Assembly (NCBI RefSeq): GCF_003012705.1
Contig: NZ_PXYL01000008.1
Location: 62,001-126,000 of the forward strand
Direction of reading: 5' to 3'
Length of the DNA stretch: 64,000 bases
Origin: Pseudaminobacter soli (ex Li et al. 2025)
GTDB taxonomy: Bacteria > Pseudomonadota > Alphaproteobacteria > Rhizobiales > Rhizobiaceae
Below are positions 1 through 8,404 of the stretch, one piece after another (the stretch's first letter is position 1; every line of letters starts with the position of its first letter). The notes under the pieces are model-generated. The model was not told the DNA's origin. It saw only the letters and a list, made by a program, of their open reading frames with translations, and searched no databases. The position numbers and the translations under genes were made by a program.

Positions 1-1
1 T

Positions 2-187
2 CTGTTTGCCGATCCGGAAATCCGCGGCAAGGGCGTCGGCCGGGCGCTCATCGAAGCGGTGTATTCGGAAGCCGACAAGCACGAAGCCGCGCAGACCTAC
101 TGGCTCACCCAGGACTTCAACGAAACCGCGCGCAAGCTCTACGACAAGCTCGCCCGCGCAACACCCTTCATCAAATATCAGCGCTAG
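2..187 (+). CDS. GNAT N-acetyltransferase, C-terminal part (cut by window start)
   Basis: Only the last 61 codons are present; the frame is open from base 2. The fragment shows the acetyl-CoA pyrophosphate-binding loop of the GNAT fold (RGKGVG, about residues 9-14) and a C-terminal helix (ETARKLYDKLA). The substrate cannot be told. A second GNAT gene begins 8 bases after the stop and repeats the same two motifs nearly letter for letter, so the pair looks like a tandem duplication that is probably co-transcribed. Confidence 0.8.
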   Translation: MFADPEIRGKGVGRALIEAVYSEADKHEAAQTYWLTQDFNETARKLYDKLARATPFIKYQR

Positions 188-195
188 GAACCCTA

Positions 196-642
196 ATGGC
201 CGACATCACCATCCGCCCGCTCCAGCAGACTGACCACGACGACTGGCGCCGGCTCTGGACCGCCTATCTCGAATTCTACAAGACCACCGTGCCGGAGGAG
301 GTCTACCAGGCCACCTGGAAGCGCCTGTTCACCGAAGGCGAGTTCGAGCCCAAGGGCTCTCTGGCGCTGATGGACGGCAAGCCGGTGGGGCTGGTGCACT
401 ATCTCTATCACCGCTCCTGCTGGTCGACCGTCAACAACTGCTATCTGCAGGACCTGTTCACCGCGCCCGAAACGCGCGGCAAGGGCGTGGGCGCTGCCTT
501 GATCGAGGCGGTGAAGCAGGAGGCAGGCAAGATCGGCGTGACCAATGTCTATTGGATGACGCACGAAACCAACGCCACCGCGCGCAAGCTCTACGATCAC
601 GTCGCGCGGCGCACCGGCTTCATCGAGTACGATCTCATGTAA
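196..642 (+). CDS. GNAT family N-acetyltransferase
   Basis: This complete 148-residue protein has the normal length of a single-domain GNAT enzyme, which moves an acetyl group from acetyl-CoA to an amine. The acetyl-CoA loop RGKGVG lies near residues 94-99, after a beta strand ending in YLQDLFTAPE, and the C-terminal helix reads ATARKLYDHVA. It follows a close paralogue by 8 bases, so the two likely form an operon. No residue reveals the substrate. The start ATG directly follows the stop of the upstream gene. Confidence 0.85.
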   Translation: MADITIRPLQQTDHDDWRRLWTAYLEFYKTTVPEEVYQATWKRLFTEGEFEPKGSLALMDGKPVGLVHYLYHRSCWSTVNNCYLQDLFTAPETRGKGVGAALIEAVKQEAGKIGVTNVYWMTHETNATARKLYDHVARRTGFIEYDLM

Positions 643-650
643 TCTCTGCG

Positions 651-680
651 TGCGGGGCGGGCGATGCCGCGCGCCCCGCA
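651..680. terminator. Hairpin between convergent genes
   Basis: A perfect 9-bp stem (TGCGGGGCG at 651-659, CGCCCCGCA at 672-680) lies between the convergent GNAT and muramidase genes. Neither side has a clear T-run, so termination activity is an inference from position. Confidence 0.35.
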
Positions 681-693
681 AGGCTCAGTTTCT

Positions 694-1743
694 TCAGCTC
701 GAGCGCGCGTCGGCCCAGTCGTGCCACTGATCCTCGGTGCCGTGGAAGACGTTGAGGTCTATCTTGCCTTCGACGCCGTGCGACAAGCCCGACCCCGAAT
801 ACTGCCAGAAAACCCATCTGCGCCCCGGATAGACCTTGGACGGATGCTCGGCCACGGCCCGCAGCCAGAACGGATAGTTCAGGAACGCACCCTGCAAATT
901 GTCGCGATAAAAATCCGGGGCGGTGTAGATGATCGGGCGCTGGCCGTAATGGCGTTCCAGCTTGTCCATGAACACCTGCATCTTCTCGCGGATCTTCTCC
1001 GGCGACAGGCGACGCTTGCAGCTCGATTCGCCATTGTATTCGACGTCGATGACCGGCGGCAGCGCGTTCGGTTCGCGCGGCACGTTGCGGATGAACCAGT
1101 CGGCCTGTTCGCCGGCGGTGCGGCACCAGTAGAAGAAGTGGTAGGCGCCGCGCTTCAGCCCGGCTTCCTGGGCCCCGCGCCAGTTTGCCCTGAACATCGG
1201 GTCGAGATGGTCGCCGCCATCGGTGGCCTTGATGTAGGCGAAGTTTGCGCCCTGCGTGCGCAGCTTCGCCCAGTCTATATCGCCCTGCCAGCGCGATACG
1301 TCGACGCCGTGCACGGCCAATGCCTTGGGGGAGCCCCTGCCGAAATTGATCGGCTTGGCATCGCGGAACTGGCGGCTATAGATTCGCGACCGCTGTCCCG
1401 GAGTGGCGCGCGCCATCGGCCTCGAGGGCGCGAGCATGGCCAGGGGTTTTTCGGCCGGGATCGGCATGCCGACGGTAGTCATCTGCGGCACAGGAGCCTG
1501 CGGCACGGGACCGGCCCAGGCCAGCACTTCCTGCGGCTCGGTTCGCTGCGGCGGTTCGTCATTTGCGGCGACTGAGGGAATGGTCGCCTCGGGGACGGGG
1601 CTGTTCGGCCTGGCGACGGAACTCGTCGTCTCCTTCGAAGGCGGCCGCGCTTGCGCCAAAAGGTCGCCCAGGCCCGAGCTCGACGAACAGCCGGCCATGG
1701 CCATGCAAGCGAAGACAATTGCTGACACGCCTGAGAAACGCAT
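694..1743 (-). CDS. GH25 muramidase (lysozyme-type) lipoprotein
   Basis: The product belongs to glycoside hydrolase family 25, which cleaves the MurNAc-GlcNAc bond of peptidoglycan. The catalytic domain fills roughly residues 142-349; it begins with HGVDVSRWQG and contains the acidic pair DVE near residues 233-235, the expected catalytic region. The start was placed at 1743 because it gives a lipoprotein signal: a short charged N terminus, a hydrophobic run and the lipobox MAGC with Cys19. A longer reading from 1800 would bury the signal. A Pro/Ser-rich linker of about 120 residues joins the lipid anchor to the enzyme. The likely site is the periplasmic face of an envelope membrane, with a role in wall remodelling. 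It converges on the GNAT pair. Confidence 0.85.
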   Translation of the reverse strand: MRFSGVSAIVFACMAMAGCSSSSGLGDLLAQARPPSKETTSSVARPNSPVPEATIPSVAANDEPPQRTEPQEVLAWAGPVPQAPVPQMTTVGMPIPAEKPLAMLAPSRPMARATPGQRSRIYSRQFRDAKPINFGRGSPKALAVHGVDVSRWQGDIDWAKLRTQGANFAYIKATDGGDHLDPMFRANWRGAQEAGLKRGAYHFFYWCRTAGEQADWFIRNVPREPNALPPVIDVEYNGESSCKRRLSPEKIREKMQVFMDKLERHYGQRPIIYTAPDFYRDNLQGAFLNYPFWLRAVAEHPSKVYPGRRWVFWQYSGSGLSHGVEGKIDLNVFHGTEDQWHDWADARSS

Positions 1744-1913
1744 AGACACCCGCACGCAAAAACGGCGACGGCCCAGAGCCATCGCAACACGTCTGGGCAA
1801 TTGCTAACGGGAAATTACCAAGAAAGGCTGAATCCGCTTGTTTACCTTGTTAGCCGATCGAAAGCGCGGCGGGTGGTCTTGCCTGCGGGCCGGATGCGAA
1901 CCAAATTGCCCCC

Positions 1914-3104
1914 ATGTTCATACCCTTCTTTCTCGAACTCAAAGCCGCCAAGGTCCCGGTTTCGCTGCGCGAATATCTCGCTCTTCTCGAAGGGCTGGAG
2001 GCCGGCCTCGTCACCTATGACGTGGAGGGCTTTTACTATCTCGCCCGCGCCACGCTGGTGAAGGATGAGCGCCACATCGACCGTTTCGACCAGGTGTTTT
2101 CACACGTTTTCAAGGGCGTGGAGGCGGTTTCGGGCGAGGGGGCCATCGATGTCGCCAACATTCCGGAAGAGTGGCTGCGACGGCTCGCCGAAAAGCATCT
2201 GACCGACGAGGAAAAGAAGCTGATCGAAGCGCTGGGCGGCTTCGAAAAGCTCATGGAAACGCTGAAACAGCGGCTCGAGGAGCAGAAGGGGCGCCATCAG
2301 GGCGGCTCGAAATGGATCGGCACGGCCGGCACCTCGCCCTTCGGCGCCTATGGCTACAATCCCGAAGGCGTGCGGATCGGCCAGCACGAAAGCCGCCACC
2401 GCCGCGCGGTAAAGGTTTGGGACAAGCGCGAGTTCAAGAATTTCGACGATTCCGTCGAGTTGGGCACACGCAACATCAAGGTGGCGCTGAAGCGCCTGCG
2501 CCGTTGGGTGCGCGAAGGCTCGCAAGAAGAATTCGACCTGCCCGGCACCATCCACGCCACGGCCGAGCACGGCTATCTCGACGTGCGCACGCGGCCCGAG
2601 CGGCGCAATGCCGTGAAGCTCTTGATGTTTTTCGATGTGGGCGGCTCGATGGACGACCATATCGAGGTGGTCCAGGAGCTGTTTTCGGCCGCGCGAGCCG
2701 AATTCCGTCAGCTCGAATATTTCTACTTCCACAACTGCCTCTACGAGGGCGTGTGGAAGGACAATCGCCGCCGCCGTTCCGAGACCATCCCGACGCTCGA
2801 CGTGCTGCACAAATATGGCCGCAACTACAAGGTTATCTTCGTCGGCGACGCCTCGATGAGCCCTTACGAAATCTCCTACGCGGGAGGTTCGGTCGAACAT
2901 TGGAACCCGGAGCCCGGCTCGGTGTGGCTGCAGCGCGTGCTCGAGCAGTGGCCGAACGCCGTCTGGATCAACCCGGCGCGCGAGAAGCATTGGAGCTACA
3001 CCCATTCCATCGGCATGATCCGCGAGATCTTTGCCGGGCGCATGTATCCGCTGACGCTTTCGGGCCTGGAAAGCGCCACGAAGGAGCTATCGAGGAAGCA
3101 CTGA
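1914..3104 (+). CDS. CoxE-like VWA domain protein
   Basis: This 396-residue protein resembles the CoxE/YehP group of von Willebrand A proteins: an N-terminal helical part opening MFIPFFLELKAAKVPVS, a basic middle segment, and a C-terminal VWA-type domain. The metal-site loop reads FFDVGGSMDDH near residues 239-249, a slightly degenerate form of the DxSxS MIDAS motif (Gly at the first Ser). CoxE-like proteins normally act with a MoxR AAA+ ATPase as a chaperone for metalloenzymes or membrane complexes; no MoxR gene lies beside this one. A small uncharacterised gene follows after one base, so the two are almost surely co-translated. Confidence 0.8.
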   Translation: MFIPFFLELKAAKVPVSLREYLALLEGLEAGLVTYDVEGFYYLARATLVKDERHIDRFDQVFSHVFKGVEAVSGEGAIDVANIPEEWLRRLAEKHLTDEEKKLIEALGGFEKLMETLKQRLEEQKGRHQGGSKWIGTAGTSPFGAYGYNPEGVRIGQHESRHRRAVKVWDKREFKNFDDSVELGTRNIKVALKRLRRWVREGSQEEFDLPGTIHATAEHGYLDVRTRPERRNAVKLLMFFDVGGSMDDHIEVVQELFSAARAEFRQLEYFYFHNCLYEGVWKDNRRRRSETIPTLDVLHKYGRNYKVIFVGDASMSPYEISYAGGSVEHWNPEPGSVWLQRVLEQWPNAVWINPAREKHWSYTHSIGMIREIFAGRMYPLTLSGLESATKELSRKH

Positions 3105-3105
3105 G

Positions 3106-3447
3106 ATGGACAAAGCCCACTACACGACGGTCGAAGAGCAGGTCGAATACGGGCTGGAGACGATCCCGGAGGACCTGATGGTCTCGGTGCCGTTGCGCGA
3201 CCTGATGTTCGTCTTCGAGACCATGGGCGAACTGAACCGCTTCTTCCACCAGCCGCTCAACTGGCAGACGCTGGCCGACGTCAAGGCCTTCATGGGCGCG
3301 CGCGACAGCGGCGCCCTGCATCTCATCCGGGAATGCTACTATCGGAAGCTGCGTGACCTGCTGCCGGCGGACATCGAGAAGGGACTGGATTCCGACCGCT
3401 TCGACAATCCGGACCTGCCGCATTATTACAAGCCGAAGGCCGACTAG
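3106..3447 (+). CDS. Conserved-looking small protein of unknown function
   Basis: I do not recognise a family. The 113-residue product is soluble, acidic and helical in character, with several aromatic residues towards its C terminus (LPHYYKPKAD). Its ATG lies one base after the stop of the VWA gene, a spacing that suggests translational coupling and a shared task. No signal peptide, membrane segment or cysteine pair is visible. A dispersed palindromic element follows about 50 bases downstream. Confidence 0.7.
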   Translation: MDKAHYTTVEEQVEYGLETIPEDLMVSVPLRDLMFVFETMGELNRFFHQPLNWQTLADVKAFMGARDSGALHLIRECYYRKLRDLLPADIEKGLDSDRFDNPDLPHYYKPKAD

Positions 3448-3499
3448 GCATCTGTTCGGCGGCCGTCGTCGGGCCTACATAAGGCCAACGAGCCGTTCG

Positions 3500-3620
3500 A
3501 GCGAAATGACCCTTCCTTGAATTGTCATCTCGCTCTAATATTTTGTTTTCAAAGCATGATCTCATCCGAAAAGCCTGCAACTTTTCGCTGACGCGGTCCT
3601 TCGGTTCGGGATCATGCTCC
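3500..3620 (+). repeat. Dispersed two-hairpin element, copy 1
   Basis: Part one is an inverted repeat (AGCGAAATGAC near 3500, GTCATCTCGCT ending near 3535). Part two is a longer palindromic stretch opening GCATGATCTCATCCGAAAAG at 3554 and closing GGATCATGCTCC by 3620. The same two-part layout recurs at 4408-4512 (inverted), 14907-15000 and 23893-23993. This copy carries an extra or altered stretch (CTGACGCGGTCC) inside part two. Confidence 0.75.
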
Positions 3621-3632
3621 AGGGAGAGCATC

Positions 3633-4040
3633 ATGGACGAACATCGCTATCCGGTGACCCGCACTGACGCGGAATGGCGGGCGCTTCTGACGCCGGAGCA
3701 ATATGCCGTCATGCGCGGGCACGGCACCGAGCGGCCCGGCAGCTGCGCGCTGCTTTATGAAAAGCGGGCCGGCACCTTCACCTGCGCCGGCTGCGACCAG
3801 CCCCTGTTCGAATCCAAGCTGAAATTCGAGAGCGGCACCGGCTGGCCGAGCTTCAACGACCCGGTCGAGGGCTCGGTGGAAACCACCACCGACCGCAGCT
3901 ACGGCATGCTGCGCACCGAGGTGCACTGCTCGCGCTGCGGCAGCCATCTCGGCCATGTCTTCGAGGATGGCCCGCCGCCGACGGGCTTGCGCTACTGCAT
4001 CAACGGCGTGGCGCTGAATTTCCATCCCGCCGAAGGATGA
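3633..4040 (+). CDS. msrB: Peptide-methionine (R)-S-oxide reductase MsrB
   Basis: MsrB reduces methionine-R-sulfoxide in proteins, repairing oxidative damage in the cytoplasm. The 135-residue protein has both zinc-binding CxxC pairs (CAGC near residue 50 and CSRC near residue 99), the family core GTGWPSF, GHVF, and the catalytic-Cys motif RYCINGVAL near the end. The start at 3633 is preceded by AGGGAG at a good distance; the reading frame extends further upstream only through a dispersed repeat. Its stop overlaps the next start (ATGA), so msrB and the DUF488 gene form a coupled pair. Confidence 0.93.
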   Translation: MDEHRYPVTRTDAEWRALLTPEQYAVMRGHGTERPGSCALLYEKRAGTFTCAGCDQPLFESKLKFESGTGWPSFNDPVEGSVETTTDRSYGMLRTEVHCSRCGSHLGHVFEDGPPPTGLRYCINGVALNFHPAEG

Positions 4041-4402
4041 GCGCGAACATCCCGGCAGGCAGGGTGCGGCTCAAGCGAGCCTATGAGCCCCCGTCTGCCG
4101 AGGATGGCACACGTATCCTCGTCGACCGGCTATGGCCACGCGGCGTGCGCAAGGCGGACGCCGCAATCGACGAATGGATGAAGGACATCGCGCCCAGCAC
4201 CGAGCTGCGCCAATGGTTCGGCCACGATCCTGAGAAGTGGGACGAATTCCGCCGGCGCTACCGTGCCGAGCTGGCCCGGCATGGCCCGGAACTCGATCGG
4301 CTGCGCGAGATCGCGCGGGCCGGCGTGCTGACGCTGGTCTATTCCGCTCACGACGAAGCCCACAACGACGCGGTCGTGCTGCGCGAGGTGCTGCTTGGCT
4401 GA
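4037..4402 (+). CDS. DUF488 family protein (YeaO-like)
   Basis: The 121-residue product carries the DUF488/YeaO signature: an early RVLRGVR-like segment here read as RILVDRLWPRGVRK, then WMKDIAPST and WFGHDPEKW, and a C-terminal LVYSAHDEAHNDA. The biochemical role of the family is not established. Its ATG overlaps the msrB stop, so it is translated from the same message, hinting at a stress-related context. The copy of a dispersed repeat just downstream would separate it from the convergent gapR gene. Confidence 0.85.
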   Translation: MSANIPAGRVRLKRAYEPPSAEDGTRILVDRLWPRGVRKADAAIDEWMKDIAPSTELRQWFGHDPEKWDEFRRRYRAELARHGPELDRLREIARAGVLTLVYSAHDEAHNDAVVLREVLLG

Positions 4403-4407
4403 GTGCT

Positions 4408-4512
4408 AAAGCATGATCCCGCAAAGTTGCAGACTTCTCGGACAAGATCATGCTTCAAAAAAGCAAAAGCCTGGGGCGAGATGACGTAGGAAAAGTCATC
4501 TCGCCCCAGGCT
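4408..4512 (-). repeat. Dispersed two-hairpin element, copy 2 (inverted)
   Basis: Read on the minus strand this has the same order as the other copies: first a very strong hairpin (4468-4512), then a T-rich spacer, then the palindromic GCATGATCTTGTCCGAGAAG half and its partner ending at 4408. Its first hairpin appears to serve as the terminator of gapR. Confidence 0.75.
4464..4512 (-). terminator. Intrinsic terminator of gapR
   Basis: On the minus strand an 18-bp perfect stem (arms 4495-4512 and 4468-4485) with a 9-base loop is followed by TTTTGC. It lies about 30 bases past the gapR stop. It is also part of the dispersed element, so a repeat seems to have been recruited as a terminator. Confidence 0.75.
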
Positions 4513-4540
4513 CTTCTCAACCTTTGTTGGGCCGTTGGCC

Positions 4541-4801
4541 TCAAGCCATGCCGAGGGCCGCCAGGTACAGGTCGAGGATCGCTTCCTCTTCCTGGCGCTC
4601 GGCCTGATCCTTCTTGCGCAGGCGAATGATGGTGCGAACGGCCTTGGTGTCGAAGCCGGTGCCCTTCATCTCTGCATAGACGTCCTTGATGTCGTCAGAG
4701 ATCGTCTTCTTCTCTTCCTCGAGGCGTTCGACGCGTTCGATGAAGGCGCGCAACTGGCCCGCGGCAACGGTCTGGCTGGTTTCAGTAATCTCGTCGGCCA
4801 T
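4541..4801 (-). CDS. gapR: GapR family DNA-binding protein (DUF2312)
   Basis: The 86-residue product has the DUF2312/GapR layout: an N-terminal coiled-coil helix ([20 protein letters not shown]), then a DNA-contacting region with [16 protein letters not shown] and [11 protein letters not shown]. In Caulobacter GapR is a nucleoid-associated protein that clamps overtwisted, AT-rich DNA ahead of the replication fork and stimulates gyrase and topoisomerase IV. Length and motif order match the family. It sits downstream of the DUF1244 gene on the same strand with a gap of about 180 bases, so it probably has its own promoter. Confidence 0.9.
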   Translation of the reverse strand: MADEITETSQTVAAGQLRAFIERVERLEEEKKTISDDIKDVYAEMKGTGFDTKAVRTIIRLRKKDQAERQEEEAILDLYLAALGMA

Positions 4802-4985
4802 TCTCTTGCTCCGGATGAAAAAGCCGCGACTCGGCGCGGCGGATTGGGTTGCCGTTCGATGCCTTAGCCGACCCGAGGGGTCAAGGGCGGATTGGCAACA
4901 GAGTCGGCAGGAAAAACCGGGTTTTCACACTCAACGGCGAATGTGGCCGGAGCTCAACTGGATGAAATCGGTTGCGAAGGCCGCT

Positions 4986-5306
4986 TCAATGGTCCTTCGG
5001 GCGGCTCGCCTCGAACTGGGCCTTTTTGGCATCCGAAGCTTCGGTCTGGTGCTTCGCCTGCCATTCGGCATAGGGCATGCCGTAGACGATCTCGCGCGAC
5101 TCGTCCTTGGTCAGGGCAACGCCGGTTTCCTCGGCGGCCTCGCGATACCAGTTGGACAGGCAGTTGCGGCAGAAGCCGGCAAGGTTCATCAGGTCGATGT
5201 TCTGCACATCGGTGCGTTCGCGCAAGTGCTTGACCAGCCGGCGGAAGGCGGCGGCCTCGAAATCGCGTTGCTGTTCCTTGCTCAATTCCGCCATCTCGGC
5301 CTCCAT
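4986..5306 (-). CDS. DUF1244 domain protein
   Basis: A 106-residue soluble protein of the DUF1244 family, recognised by RRLVKHLRERTDVQNIDLMN followed by GFCRNCLSNWYREA (two cysteines three apart, near residues 47 and 50) and YGMPYAEWQAKHQ. The family function is unknown; the cysteine pair might bind metal. ATG at 5306 overlaps the stop of the upstream N-formylglutamate amidohydrolase gene by one base (TGATG), which implies coupled translation. A GTG three bases earlier is a possible but less likely start. Confidence 0.88.
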   Translation of the reverse strand: MEAEMAELSKEQQRDFEAAAFRRLVKHLRERTDVQNIDLMNLAGFCRNCLSNWYREAAEETGVALTKDESREIVYGMPYAEWQAKHQTEASDAKKAQFEASRPKDH

Positions 5307-6103
5307 CACAGCGGGCCCGTGCGCGAGCCGAATTGTCTGACTTCATGTATATCGGGGCGCGAATTGACCGCGTCAACGATGGGGGCGAGGTAGTTCGCCC
5401 ACTCCTCGGCCGTGGCCTCCTCGGCGATCAGGTCCTGGCGGATCTCGACCAGCGCATGGGCATAGCCGTTGACGACGGCGTGCCGGAACATGGTGTCGCC
5501 GCGCAGCGCACCGTCATAGGGCTCGTTGTCGCCGATGATCAGCGTCTTGTCCTGCGCGAGGCCTTCCATCAGCGGGCGGACGGCGCGGTCGTCCTTGTCC
5601 CACAGCATGCCGACATGCCAGGGGCGCGGGTGACTGTTCCAGACCGGCGTAAACGAGTGGAGCGAGAGGATGAACGGCGCCCTGCCGCTTTCGCGCGCCA
5701 CCGAGGCCACCATGGCCGCTACGGCGTCATGATAGGGGCGGTAATATTTCTCCAGCCGCTTTTCCCGCTCCTCTTCGGCCATCGGGTAGTTTCCAGGAAC
5801 CACCGTCCCGTCATAGAGTTGGCGGATGAGGGTGGGGTCGTCCTCGCCGCGATTGGGGTCGATGAGAAGGCGTGAGAAATTGGCAAGTACAGCCGGTGCA
5901 TCGAGCAAGGCCGCGAGCTTTCGCGTCACATGCTCGACGCCGATGTCATAGGCGATGTGGCGCTGGAATTCGCTGGCCGGCAGGCCAAGGTCGTCATATT
6001 CGTCGGGCAGGTTGCGCTTGGCATGGTCGCTGACGAGCACGATACCTCGCTTGCGGTCTCCCTCGATGATTTCGACGGGGGCAAAAACTGCGGATCGCGT
6101 CAT
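5306..6103 (-). CDS. N-formylglutamate amidohydrolase family protein
   Basis: This 265-residue protein fits the FGase family (PF05013), zinc-dependent hydrolases such as HutG that release glutamate from N-formylglutamate in histidine breakdown. Recognisable segments are the early VSDHAKRNLP, DPNRGEDDP, ILSLHSFTP and the C-terminal VEIRQDLI, which carry the metal and substrate residues. No other hut gene is near, so its true substrate is uncertain. It leads a two-gene unit with the DUF1244 gene (one-base overlap). Confidence 0.85.
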   Translation of the reverse strand: MTRSAVFAPVEIIEGDRKRGIVLVSDHAKRNLPDEYDDLGLPASEFQRHIAYDIGVEHVTRKLAALLDAPAVLANFSRLLIDPNRGEDDPTLIRQLYDGTVVPGNYPMAEEEREKRLEKYYRPYHDAVAAMVASVARESGRAPFILSLHSFTPVWNSHPRPWHVGMLWDKDDRAVRPLMEGLAQDKTLIIGDNEPYDGALRGDTMFRHAVVNGYAHALVEIRQDLIAEEATAEEWANYLAPIVDAVNSRPDIHEVRQFGSRTGPL

Positions 6104-6344
6104 GGACTTGCAAACTTCCCGTCTGCCGGTGTTGAGGATAGGTTCGTCATTTCATGAAGTTAGGGCGTGTGCAATGCCGTCGTTTGGTCAATGTTCTGGC
6201 GGAAATGGTGCCAAGGCGGGGGAAGCCGCCGCGCAGCCGCATCTAAATCGATTGGATTGGGCATTGGAGCGCGTTGACATGCGCCCGGACTTTGCCGAAA
6301 AGGAGCACCTGATAATGCCGATGCGAAGCAAGAGGGGTTCGAGA

Positions 6345-6833
6345 ATGAGGTTTGCGGGAGCGCTTTCTATGCGTTCTGCGTGGGCCACAGTGCTTTTCCT
6401 TCTCGTCGTTCCTGTATTCTTCGTCGCCACTTCCAGCGATGCGCGCGCCGACTTCAGGGTCTGCAACGCCACGCAAAATCTGGTCGGCGTCGGCATCGGC
6501 TACCGCGCCAAGACAGGCTGGGTCACCGAAGGCTGGTGGCATATCGAAGCCTCGACCTGCAAAACCCTGATCGAAGGGCCTTTGTCATCGCGGTTTTACT
6601 ATCTTTATGCAGAAGACTCCGAGCGCGGTGGGCGCTGGGACGGTCCGATCAACATGTGCGTTGCCGATAAGGAGTTCAAGATCGCCGGCGTGACCGATTG
6701 TGTCGCCCGTGGATTCCAACGCGCAGGCTTCAAGGAATATGATACGGGCGAGCAGGCCAGCTGGATGGTCCAGCTGACTGATGAGCCCGCAACAGACGGC
6801 ACTGCTGCCGTCACGGGAACGAATTCTCAATGA
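6345..6833 (+). CDS. DUF1036 secreted protein
   Basis: DUF1036 proteins are small exported proteins of unknown role. The product (162 residues) has a signal peptide followed by the domain motif FRVCNATQNLVGVGIGY and WVTEGWWHIEASTC; four cysteines in the mature part could form disulfides. ATG at 6345 was chosen because AGAGGGG precedes it by about 8 bases; 6315 is an alternative. Its stop overlaps the pyk start (ATGA), an arrangement also common in related rhizobia, so the two are co-translated. Confidence 0.85.
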   Translation: MRFAGALSMRSAWATVLFLLVVPVFFVATSSDARADFRVCNATQNLVGVGIGYRAKTGWVTEGWWHIEASTCKTLIEGPLSSRFYYLYAEDSERGGRWDGPINMCVADKEFKIAGVTDCVARGFQRAGFKEYDTGEQASWMVQLTDEPATDGTAAVTGTNSQ

Positions 6834-8269
6834 GACGCAGCCGAAAGGTAAAGATCCTCGCAACGCTCGGTCCGGCTTCCTCGTCCGAGGACATGATCAA
6901 GAAGCTTTTCGAGGCGGGGGCCGACGCCTTTCGCATCAATATGAGCCATACGGACCATCCGCTGATGCGCGAGCTGGTCGGTCGCATCCGTGCAGTCGAG
7001 GCCAGGCTCGGCAGGCCGATCGGCATCCTGGCCGACCTTCAGGGGCCGAAGCTGCGGGTCGGCAAGTTCGCCAATGGCAAGGAAGCGCTGGAGATCGGCC
7101 AGGCCTTCACGCTGGACGACAACGCCGAGCAGCTGGGCAACAGCGAACGCGTCTACCTGCCGCATCCCGAAATCCTTGCCTCGGTGCAGCCCGGCCATCG
7201 CCTGCTGATCGACGACGGCAAGCTGGAGCTGAAGGCGGTGAAGTGCGACGGCAAGTCGATCGTCTGCACCGTGGTCGCCGGCAACAAGATTTCCGATCGC
7301 AAGGGCGTCAGCCTGCCCGACACCGACCTTCCGGTGGGCGCGCTGACGGAAAAGGACCGTGCCGACCTCGACGCCGCACTTGCCGCTGGCGTCGACTGGA
7401 TCGCGCTGTCCTTCATCCAGCGCCCCGAGGATCTGGCCGAGGCGCGCAAGATCGCGCGCGGGCGTGCGCTGATCCTGTCGAAGATCGAAAAGCCGCAGGC
7501 CGTGGCCCGCCTGCCTGAGATCATCGAACTTTCCGACGCGCTGATGGTGGCGCGTGGCGACCTCGGCGTTGAAATGCCGCTCGAAGCAGTGCCCGGCATC
7601 CAGAAGCAGATCACGCGTGCGGCGCGCCGCGCCGGCAAGCCGGTTGTGATCGCCACGCAGATGCTGGAATCGATGATCTCCGCTCCGGTGCCGACGCGTG
7701 CCGAGGTTTCGGACGTGGCGACCGCCGTGTTCGAGGGAGCCGACGCGGTCATGCTCTCGGCCGAATCGGCGGCTGGCGAATATCCGGTCGAGGCGGTGGC
7801 GACGATGAACCGCATCGCCATCCAGATCGAGCAGGATCCGAACTATGCCGGCATCATCAACGCCCAGCGCTCCGAGCCGGAGGCGACCGGCGCCGACGCC
7901 ATTTCGCTGGCGTCGCGGCAGATCGCCGAAACGCTGAAGCTGTCGGCGATCATCTCCTACACCTCCTCGGGCACGACGGGCCTGCGTGCGGCGCGCGAGC
8001 GGCCGCAGGTGCCGATCATCGCGCTCTCGCCGGTGGTGCAGACCGCCCGCCGGCTGTCGCTGGTCTGGGGCACGCATTGCGTGGTCACCGAGGACGCGAC
8101 CGATCTGGACGACATGGTCGATCGCGCCTGCCGCATCGCCTATGAGGAGGGCTTCGGCCGTCCTGGCGACCGCGTCATCATCACGGCCGGCGTGCCGCTG
8201 GGCACGCCCGGTGCCACCAACATGCTGCGCATCGCCTATGTCGGCGCGGAGGGACGCGGGGGCGCATAG
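6830..8269 (+). CDS. pyk: Pyruvate kinase
   Basis: Pyruvate kinase converts phosphoenolpyruvate and ADP to pyruvate and ATP, the last step of glycolysis. The 479-residue sequence shows the N-terminal KILATLGPAS, the RINMSH loop, ILADLQGPKLRVG, the K-containing active site ILSKIEKPQA, the MVARGDLGVEMP metal site, and IATQMLESM, followed by the C-terminal regulatory domain (SGTTGLRAARERP). Length is normal for the family. Its ATG overlaps the DUF1036 stop by four bases. A dispersed palindrome lies directly after the stop. Confidence 0.97.
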   Translation: MRRSRKVKILATLGPASSSEDMIKKLFEAGADAFRINMSHTDHPLMRELVGRIRAVEARLGRPIGILADLQGPKLRVGKFANGKEALEIGQAFTLDDNAEQLGNSERVYLPHPEILASVQPGHRLLIDDGKLELKAVKCDGKSIVCTVVAGNKISDRKGVSLPDTDLPVGALTEKDRADLDAALAAGVDWIALSFIQRPEDLAEARKIARGRALILSKIEKPQAVARLPEIIELSDALMVARGDLGVEMPLEAVPGIQKQITRAARRAGKPVVIATQMLESMISAPVPTRAEVSDVATAVFEGADAVMLSAESAAGEYPVEAVATMNRIAIQIEQDPNYAGIINAQRSEPEATGADAISLASRQIAETLKLSAIISYTSSGTTGLRAARERPQVPIIALSPVVQTARRLSLVWGTHCVVTEDATDLDDMVDRACRIAYEEGFGRPGDRVIITAGVPLGTPGATNMLRIAYVGAEGRGGA

Positions 8270-8371
8270 AGCATTTTGCAGCCAGACGGAATCGCCTGGC
8301 GTCGCACAAATGCGGCTAAGAAAACGGATAGAGCGGCGGAATAGCATTCGTCAGGATGCCCGACGCTCTAG
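8270..8371. repeat. Dispersed palindromic intergenic element (second family)
   Basis: The stretch opens AGAGCATTTTGCAGCCAGAC, has an internal GGAATCGCCTGGCG segment and closes GCATTCGTCAGG...GACGCTCTA, with ends that are inverted (TAGAGC/GCTCTA). It fills the gap between pyk and the TPR gene. I recognise this type as an abundant intergenic element of Mesorhizobium-like genomes; only one copy lies in this window. Confidence 0.6.
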
Positions 8372-8404
8372 CCCTCGCAGCCTAAGACGGCCTTACAATG
8401 GGGA

